Shown: positions 58,621 to 64,000 of the stretch, piece after piece | How the letters are laid out: each line of letters begins with the position of its first letter | How positions within the stretch are numbered: position 1 is the stretch's first letter | Source: Deltaproteobacteria bacterium | GTDB lineage: Bacteria; UBA10199; JACPAL01 | Length of the DNA stretch: 64,000 bases | Reading direction: 5' to 3' | Assembly (NCBI GenBank): GCA_016180845.1 | Contig: JACPAK010000003.1 | Coordinates: forward strand, 124,001 to 188,000 | Translations under genes and position numbers: made by a program | The notes under the pieces: model-generated | Database searches by the model: none | Seen by the model: only the letters and a program-made list of their open reading frames with translations | What the model was told of the DNA's origin: nothing

Positions 58621-58743
58621 AGGACTTTGAGAAAGGTCTCAGCTACAAGGCGGGCTGAGGAGGCCGACTGAGGCGTACTTGAGTGGTACGCCGCAAGGAG
58701 TGGCGACGAAGCCAACGAAGTAGATGAGCCTTTATCAAAGTCC
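58621..58743. repeat. Structured repeat element with long inverted ends
   Basis: A 123-base element. The ends pair over about 24 bases: GGACTTTGAGAAAGG then CTCAGCTAC at the left, GTAGATGAG and CCTTTATCAAAGTCC at the right, with few mismatches. Inside is a perfect stem GGCGTAC / GTACGCC with loop TTGAGTG (about 58652-58674). No coding potential. The right end provides the last two codons and stop of the next gene. It resembles non-autonomous mobile elements (MITE-like). Confidence 0.7.
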
Positions 58744-59109
58744 AGCTTTTTTTTCAGCAAAATCACCAAGGTACGGAATCTTCCACCGTTCTCCTTGATA
58801 CGCCTTCACCAGACAAATAAGCCAGAGGATAAAGGCGGCAAGTCCGACGAGGGGAGAAAACCAGTGAACGACCATCCCCAAAAACCCGATCAGCTTCCCC
58901 ATGATGATGGCGAGGATATTGAGAGCGATGGAAACAACGATGTATCCCACAGAGAGGACAGTCGCCTGCCAGGCATGAAACTGAACATCGCGATTCTCCT
59001 TCTCCACCAGCATCATCACAATGCTCGTGATCGGGGCGCAAAGATAACAAATGGCGCTGGCAATATTGGGAGCAAGCCCCGTTCCTTTTGTCGATCCTGA
59101 CTCTGGCAT
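58735..59109 (-). CDS. DUF4870-type membrane protein
   Basis: A 124-residue protein with four hydrophobic segments and the DUF4870 pattern: ASAICYLCAPIT, DVQFHAWQATVLSVG, LAAFILWLICLVKAYQGE. The ATG at 59109 is preceded by GAGGAGG; a longer frame to 59169 is not needed. The last residues (AGL) come from the adjacent repeat. Precedes the acyl-CoA synthetase end by ten bases. Function unknown. Confidence 0.82.
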   Translation of the reverse strand: MPESGSTKGTGLAPNIASAICYLCAPITSIVMMLVEKENRDVQFHAWQATVLSVGYIVVSIALNILAIIMGKLIGFLGMVVHWFSPLVGLAAFILWLICLVKAYQGERWKIPYLGDFAEKKAGL

Positions 59110-59119
59110 AGAACCTCCT

Positions 59120-60889
59120 CTATTCTTGATACAATTTTGCGAGAACCTCTTTATACTTTTCACTGACAAATTTTCTTTTGACCTTCAGGGTTGGGGTTAA
59201 TTCCCCTGTCTCCTGGGTAAAATCGCTCTCCAATATGACGAACTTTTTGATCGTCTCATAAGAGGCGAGATTTTTGTTTTTGTCTTCAATCGCCTGTTGA
59301 ATCAGATGATAAATTTTTGGGTGAATCGTAAGCTCTCTGAACTGTTTGAATTGAATCCCCGTATTTCGCGCATATGTCTCGACCACCTCCTGATTCAGCG
59401 TAATCAGCGCAGAGAGGTACTTGCGCCGATCTCCATGAACCATCGCCTGACTCACATACGGAATCGTCTTCAGAATATTCTCCAGATTCTGCGGGGCGAT
59501 ATTTTTTCCACCCGCCGTAACAATAATATCTTTCTTCCGATCGGTGATTGTCAAAAAGCCATCCTCGTCAATCACCCCAATATCGCCACTATGAAACCAC
59601 CCATCTGGCGTGAGAACCTCACGACTTGCCTCGGGGTTCTTGTAATAACCCTGAAAAACCTGATCCCCACGAATCAGGATCTCTCCATCCGGCGCAATTT
59701 TTTCTTCCAAGGCATAAACGGGTCGTCCGACCGTCCCGAATTTATAAGAGTCAGGGGTGTTGCAGTTATTGGCGGCGGTCGTCTCTGTCAGACCATACCC
59801 TTCAAGCACGAGGATCCCGGCAGCGTGGAGAAATTCCGCAATCTCCTTCGAAAGCGGGGCCCCTCCCGAAATGGCGTAACGAAGCCGCCCCCCCAATCGT
59901 TTCTTCATCTTCTGAAAAACAAGCAGCGTCGCCAGCTCACGCTTCAAGAAAAGCGATGGGCCGATCCTCTTTTTTGCCTGAAGTCTTCGGCTGGCTTGCT
60001 GACCAACCGCTACAGCCCAGGCAAAGATCGCCTTTTTCAGAGGTGAACCTGCCTGAACCTGGGCTTGCACCCTCTCATAAACCTTTTCGAAGATCCTGGG
60101 AACACTGACAAAGAAATGCGGCCGTGTCTCTCCCAGATTATCAATCAACTTGTCGACGCTCTCGGCATAGGCATGAACAAAACCCTGGTAAATCTGATAG
60201 AACTGGATCACACGCCCGAGGATGTGCGCCAACGGAAGAAAGAGCAGCCCGACATCATCGGTCCCCATCGAGACGAGTCGACAACAGGCCTCACTGGAAG
60301 CGACAAAATTCCGATGGGCCAGCATCGCCCCTTTTGGCGGACCTGTCGTCCCGGAGGTATAGACAAGACTGCAGAGATCTTTTGAACGAATCGTATTGAT
60401 TCCCTTTTCCCAATCATCCCGGGTAAGACTCCCCTTCTTCTCGATCTCGGTCAAGGTTGTGATTTTTTCTCCCCGTTTTTGGCCAGTTATCAAGATCACC
60501 TTCTGAATCTTCGAGAGGCCGGAGAGCCTCTGTTCTATCTTCTCAAGTTGATTCAGATCTTCCACAATCACGATGACCGCATCGGAATCTCCGAGGATAT
60601 AGGCGGCCTGTTCCCCGGTATTCGATTGGTAGATCGGAACAGTCACCGCTCCGACGGAAAGAATCGCGAGATCACAGAGGGTCCACTCAGCCCTCGTCTT
60701 GGAAAAAATAGCGATCTTGTCTCCTTTCTTGACCCCAAGGGATAAGAGTCCACGAGCGACGGCAAAAACCCTCTCTCCCGCTTGTTGCCAAGAAATATCC
60801 TTCCAGATCCCTTCTTCCTTATATCGAAAGCAAGGTTTCTTCCCAAGGCGTTCTGCATTTTTTAGGAAGGCTTGGAGAATATTTTCCAT
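59120..60889 (-). CDS. Long-chain acyl-CoA synthetase (AMP-forming)
   Basis: A 589-residue ANL-superfamily ligase of FadD15 type. P-loop LVYTSGTTGPPKGAML, LEGYGLTETTA, GWFHSGDIG and the DRKKDIIVTAGGKNI hinge are intact. The ATG at 60889 is chosen over a TTG two codons earlier; ribosome site weak. Activates fatty acids to acyl-CoA for the neighbouring racemase/SCP2 genes. Confidence 0.95.
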   Translation of the reverse strand: MENILQAFLKNAERLGKKPCFRYKEEGIWKDISWQQAGERVFAVARGLLSLGVKKGDKIAIFSKTRAEWTLCDLAILSVGAVTVPIYQSNTGEQAAYILGDSDAVIVIVEDLNQLEKIEQRLSGLSKIQKVILITGQKRGEKITTLTEIEKKGSLTRDDWEKGINTIRSKDLCSLVYTSGTTGPPKGAMLAHRNFVASSEACCRLVSMGTDDVGLLFLPLAHILGRVIQFYQIYQGFVHAYAESVDKLIDNLGETRPHFFVSVPRIFEKVYERVQAQVQAGSPLKKAIFAWAVAVGQQASRRLQAKKRIGPSLFLKRELATLLVFQKMKKRLGGRLRYAISGGAPLSKEIAEFLHAAGILVLEGYGLTETTAANNCNTPDSYKFGTVGRPVYALEEKIAPDGEILIRGDQVFQGYYKNPEASREVLTPDGWFHSGDIGVIDEDGFLTITDRKKDIIVTAGGKNIAPQNLENILKTIPYVSQAMVHGDRRKYLSALITLNQEVVETYARNTGIQFKQFRELTIHPKIYHLIQQAIEDKNKNLASYETIKKFVILESDFTQETGELTPTLKVKRKFVSEKYKEVLAKLYQE

Positions 60890-60910
60890 GAACAAAATGA
60901 CGCTATAAAA

Positions 60911-61291
60911 TTAATAACCCCAATTCAATTCAAAAATGTCGTTAATCAACTCGCACCTCACAGGACCAGAGCTGGCATCGATCACGACCAAGGCGAAGCG
61001 TCCCGTCTGACTCCAAATCTTTTTCTTAGAAACATAGTGCTGCGCGACACGCGAGATGTGGCGCTGTTTTGAATAGGAAATGAGCTCTTCGGGGGCTACC
61101 TCCTGAAAGGAATGACGGCTCTTCACCTCGATGAAGAAAAATTCGTTGTCACGAGAGGCGATCAGATCGATCTCGCCTAGCCGACAGCGGTAGTTACGTT
61201 CAAGGATTGTAAATCCTTGTTCTTTCAGGAACTTCGCAGCAGTCTCCTCCCCCTCTCGCCCAAACTTTTTCTTGTAGAAATCGACTTGCAT
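60911..61291 (-). CDS. UPF0102/YraN-family endonuclease-like protein
   Basis: A 126-residue Holliday-junction-resolvase-like fold. The motif [17 protein letters not shown] and nuclease core [20 protein letters not shown] (E-D-E-x-K) are present. The ATG at 61291 matches the family length of about 120; the open frame continues to 61324. Biochemical role unclear across the family. Confidence 0.88.
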   Translation of the reverse strand: MQVDFYKKKFGREGEETAAKFLKEQGFTILERNYRCRLGEIDLIASRDNEFFFIEVKSRHSFQEVAPEELISYSKQRHISRVAQHYVSKKKIWSQTGRFALVVIDASSGPVRCELINDIFELNWGY

Positions 61292-61325
61292 TGAGACCCA
61301 GTTCTTGTTACCCCATGGACCCATT

Positions 61326-61517
61326 ATGGCAAGAGCTTGCTTTTATTGTTCAAAGGGGAGGATGGTTGGCCACAACGTCAGCCATGCCAATAACAAAACC
61401 CCGAAGATCTCGCTGCCCAACGTCCATCGGGTTCATGCAATCATCAAGGGGACCGTCCGCCATGTGCTTGCCTGTACCCGCTGCATCCGCTCCGGCGCCG
61501 TTCAAAAGGCTGCCTGA
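61326..61517 (+). CDS. rpmB: Ribosomal protein L28
   Basis: A 63-residue L28. Both zinc-ribbon Cys pairs are present (CFYC and CTRC), i.e. the C-plus form. [15 protein letters not shown] is typical. Adjacent to the end of spoT (61518) on the opposite strand with no spacer, so no room for a terminator. Start at the ATG of 61326. Confidence 0.97.
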   Translation: MARACFYCSKGRMVGHNVSHANNKTPKISLPNVHRVHAIIKGTVRHVLACTRCIRSGAVQKAA

Positions 61518-63671
61518 TCACTCCCTGACACGATCAACAGAGATCACCCCACGAACTTTTTGAAGGGATTTCATCAGTTGGTGAAGGTGATTCAAGTCCT
61601 TGATCCCCACCTCAAAAGTATTGATCGCCTTTTGATCCTCAATGCTGTGGCAAGAGGCACGCGAAATATTCACGCCAACAGCGGAAATCGATTGGCTGAT
61701 ATCAGCCAGGATCCCAGGTTTGTCGACACAGACCACACGGATCCGTGTCGTAATCGGCGTCTTCTCCTTGAGGTTCCAGGAAACGGTAATCCGCCGCGCC
61801 GGATCCGAGGCCAAGACCCGACTGCAGGTCGCCGAATGAACCTTGACCCCCTGACCACGCGTAATGAATCCGACAATGCTGTCTCCGGGGATAGGATTAC
61901 AGCACTTTCCTAAAGAGACGAGGATGTCATCGTACCCATCGACATTCACAAGGGCCCGTGGCTTTTCAAAGGCCCTCTTGAAGAATTTTCCAATCCCAAA
62001 CCCCTTCTCGGCCTTTTCTTTTTCTTCCAATTTTTCCGGAGGGAGCAGCGCCGACAAGACCTGATGAGCGGTGATTCGACCGTAGCCGATCATTGTTAAC
62101 AGGTGATCAAGATTTTTTAATCCTTTCTCCTCCATGAATTTTTTGATCTCACTCCCCTTCGAGACAGTCGGGTAATCAAGACTGAATCGTTCAAGCTCCC
62201 TCATCAGGATTTCATGCCCGAGCGACGTGGCCCGCTCCCGCTGCTCCTCACGAATGAACTGACGGATCTTCGCCTTCGCACGAGAGGTTCGAACAAACTT
62301 GAGCCAATCCTTGGACGGCTTGTGTCCCTGGCTCGTCCGAACGTCGACAGAGTCACCACTCTTTAATTGATAACGGAGCGGAACCATCCGCCCATTCACA
62401 CGCGCCCCGACGCATTGATGCCCAACATCGGTATGAACCGCATAGGCAAAATCGACAGGGGTCGAACCCCGCGGGAGCTCCTTCAGATCCCCTTTGGGGG
62501 TGAAGACATAAACGTCCGACGCAAAGAGATCGAGCTTGACGGTATCCAGATATTCTGCCGGATCCGACAACTCCTTCTGCCACTCCATAAAACGACGGAT
62601 CCAACGAAACTTGACCTCATCTTTGATGTCGATTTCGCCCCCTTCTTTATAATTCCAGTGAGAGGCGATCCCCATTTCGGCAATCTCATCCATTTCTTTG
62701 GTGCGGATCTGAAACTCCACCCGCTGCCCTTGGGGTCCAACGACTGTTGTGTGAAGAGACTGATAATTATTCGTTTTGGGCATCCCGATATAATCCTTGA
62801 AACGACCTGGAACCGGACGCCACAGGGAATGGATAATACCGAGCGCCTCATAGCACTGAGAAATTGTGGGAACGACAAGCCGGAAGGCGATAAGATCGTA
62901 GACCTGGTCGAATTCGATCTGCTGTTCCTGCATCTTCTGATAAATACTGTAGGGTTGTTTGAGCCGTGTCCTGATTTCCAGTTTCAGATTGTATTCTGCC
63001 ATTTTTTCTAAAACGATTTTCTCGATCTGTTCGATAAAAGAGCCGCTCTTTTCCTTGAGTTCTTGGACCTTGCTGTTCAAGTCTTTCCAGACATCCGGTT
63101 TGAGATGCTTCAGACAAAGATTGTCGAGCTCACCCTTGATCCCCTCCATCCCCAAGCGACCGGCAATCGGCGCGTAGATCTCAAGAGTCTCTTCCGCAAT
63201 CCGGATCTGTTTTTCCTCCGGAAGATGCTCCAGGGTCCTCATATTATGGAGGCGATCGGCCAGCTTCACGAGAATCACACGAATATCCTCTGCCATCGCC
63301 ATAAACATTTTTCTGAAATTTTCTGCCTGACGCTGTTCTTTGGAGACAAAGTTAATTTTGGAAAGCTTCGTGACGCCATCAACAAGTCTTGCGATCGCAG
63401 GACCGAAAAGATCACGGACCTCTTCGATCGTTGCCAGAGTATCCTCTACGGTATCGTGCAAGAGCCCTGTCGCGATCGAAGGGGCATCCAGATGCATCTT
63501 GGAGAGAATATCAGCGACCTCCAGCGGGTGAACGAGATAAGGCTCCCCTGAACGACGAAGCTGTCCATGATGAACCTTCGCCGAGTAGACATACGCCTTT
63601 CGAATCAGATCGAGGTCGGCTTGGGGATTGTAGCGGTGAATATCATCGAGAATATTTTCAAGGCGAATCAT
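61518..63671 (-). CDS. spoT: Bifunctional (p)ppGpp synthetase/hydrolase
   Basis: A 717-residue RelA/SpoT homologue. The HD hydrolase (residues about 20-190) retains VHPLEVADIL, the HDTVED pair and YAPIAGRLGM. The synthetase domain (about 220-350) has RLKQPYSIYQKM and EFQIRTKEMDEIAEMGIASHW. TGS (about 390-450) and C-terminal ACT follow. Both catalytic domains look intact, so it should both make and degrade the alarmone. ATGA overlap with gmk upstream. Confidence 0.96.
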   Translation of the reverse strand: MIRLENILDDIHRYNPQADLDLIRKAYVYSAKVHHGQLRRSGEPYLVHPLEVADILSKMHLDAPSIATGLLHDTVEDTLATIEEVRDLFGPAIARLVDGVTKLSKINFVSKEQRQAENFRKMFMAMAEDIRVILVKLADRLHNMRTLEHLPEEKQIRIAEETLEIYAPIAGRLGMEGIKGELDNLCLKHLKPDVWKDLNSKVQELKEKSGSFIEQIEKIVLEKMAEYNLKLEIRTRLKQPYSIYQKMQEQQIEFDQVYDLIAFRLVVPTISQCYEALGIIHSLWRPVPGRFKDYIGMPKTNNYQSLHTTVVGPQGQRVEFQIRTKEMDEIAEMGIASHWNYKEGGEIDIKDEVKFRWIRRFMEWQKELSDPAEYLDTVKLDLFASDVYVFTPKGDLKELPRGSTPVDFAYAVHTDVGHQCVGARVNGRMVPLRYQLKSGDSVDVRTSQGHKPSKDWLKFVRTSRAKAKIRQFIREEQRERATSLGHEILMRELERFSLDYPTVSKGSEIKKFMEEKGLKNLDHLLTMIGYGRITAHQVLSALLPPEKLEEKEKAEKGFGIGKFFKRAFEKPRALVNVDGYDDILVSLGKCCNPIPGDSIVGFITRGQGVKVHSATCSRVLASDPARRITVSWNLKEKTPITTRIRVVCVDKPGILADISQSISAVGVNISRASCHSIEDQKAINTFEVGIKDLNHLHQLMKSLQKVRGVISVDRVRE

Positions 63672-64000
63672 TGAGTGCTCTCCGCCCGCCGCTCCTGAAT
63701 AATCCGCTTCACCTCGGCTACGGCGTGGTCAAGATCATCATTTATGATAACATAATCAAATTGGTCTTGCTGCTTTAGTTCTTCCTCGGCCGCCGTGAGC
63801 CTTCGACGCAAGGATTCGTCTTTTTCTGATTTTCGCCCTTTAAGTCGCTGTTCGAGAATATCATGGGAAGGAGGCCTTAGAAAGATGAGACAACTCTCAG
63901 GAAAATCACGCTTGATCGTCAGGGCTCCACGCGTATCAATGTCAAAAAGGAGATCCTTGCCGGCACGGATCGCCTCTTCAAGGAGCCGTCTCTGGGTTCC
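63668..64000 (-). CDS. gmk: Guanylate kinase, C-terminal part (truncated by window edge)
   Basis: 110 codons of GMP kinase. The lid and Mg-site region LLFDIDTRGALTIK, the ESCLIFLRPPS strand, LKGRKSE, the RRRLTAAEEEL helix and FDYVIINDDLD are typical. N-terminal P-loop lies outside the window. Its TGA overlaps the spoT start; rpoZ, often located between these, is absent. Confidence 0.93.
   Translation of the reverse strand, partial: GTQRRLLEEAIRAGKDLLFDIDTRGALTIKRDFPESCLIFLRPPSHDILEQRLKGRKSEKDESLRRRLTAAEEELKQQDQFDYVIINDDLDHAVAEVKRIIQERRAESTQ

Noticed and set aside
1-64000. tRNA, rRNA, riboswitch, IS transposase, integrase or prophage genes
   Set aside because: Looked for characteristic motifs on both strands and found none that could be supported.

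Overview
The window reads as a chromosomal segment of a Gram-negative bacterium of the broad deltaproteobacterial type. That is inferred from two-component systems paired with sigma-54 activators, lipoproteins, outer-membrane barrels, LolCDE/FtsX-type transport, and large secreted Cys-rich proteins with DUF4215 and thrombospondin type 3 motifs. No rRNA, tRNA, phage, IS transposase or CRISPR was found. Most genes are chromosomal housekeeping genes, interspersed with accessory islands. Genes are cut at both ends (a sensor kinase at the left, gmk at the right).

Layout. 0-3.2 kb: a sensory operon on the minus strand. 3.2-7.6 kb: an FHA protein, a RHH/MazF toxin-antitoxin pair, an EF-hand protein and an HTH-MNT/HEPN toxin-antitoxin pair. 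7.6-14 kb: polA, an OPT transporter and hemB, the last carrying an in-frame palindromic insertion. 14-23.3 kb: a secretion island with a putative zinc protease, a homologue lacking the catalytic Glu, and three related anchored proteins. 23.4-26 kb: nfo and small unknowns. 25.9-33.7 kb: a cluster joining a Lol-like ABC exporter, an outer-membrane barrel and a LolA-like carrier to a divergent three-gene unit. That unit encodes a polyprenyl-synthetase homologue, a 66-residue NHLP/Os1348-like peptide and a cNMP-PqqD-M50 membrane peptidase, and looks like an undescribed peptide-modification (RiPP-type) system. 33.7-40.3 kb: folC behind an operon of one histidine kinase and three consecutive sigma-54 activators. 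40.4-47.9 kb: purM-purN, a barrel protein, a metal-dependent hydrolase, the ribosomal operon rpsP-khpA-trmD-rplS-rnhB (without rimM), and purU. 48-55.3 kb: a Cys-rich repeat lipoprotein, vapBC-rsmI, a DUF4215/TSP3 secreted protein and a second MNT/HEPN pair. 55.4-64 kb: nadE, a lipid-metabolism run (racemase-like CoA transferase, SCP2, acyl-CoA synthetase), yraN, rpmB, spoT and gmk.

Regulation. Canonical -24/-12 (sigma-54) motifs precede three of the large secreted Cys-rich genes (starts at 20462, 50627 and 52361). Two of these also share an almost identical dyad about 90-100 bp upstream of the promoter, in the position of an enhancer for a sigma-54 activator. Three such activators are encoded in the window, so a sigma-54 regulon for surface and secreted proteins is a testable idea.

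Genome dynamics. Three housekeeping genes (hemB, folC, nadE) carry short palindromic DNA inserted in frame. Pieces resembling the nadE 3' end flank an accessory segment at 52-55 kb. Four toxin-antitoxin modules lie within 52 kb. All family assignments come from reading motifs and recalling families; no database search was run.
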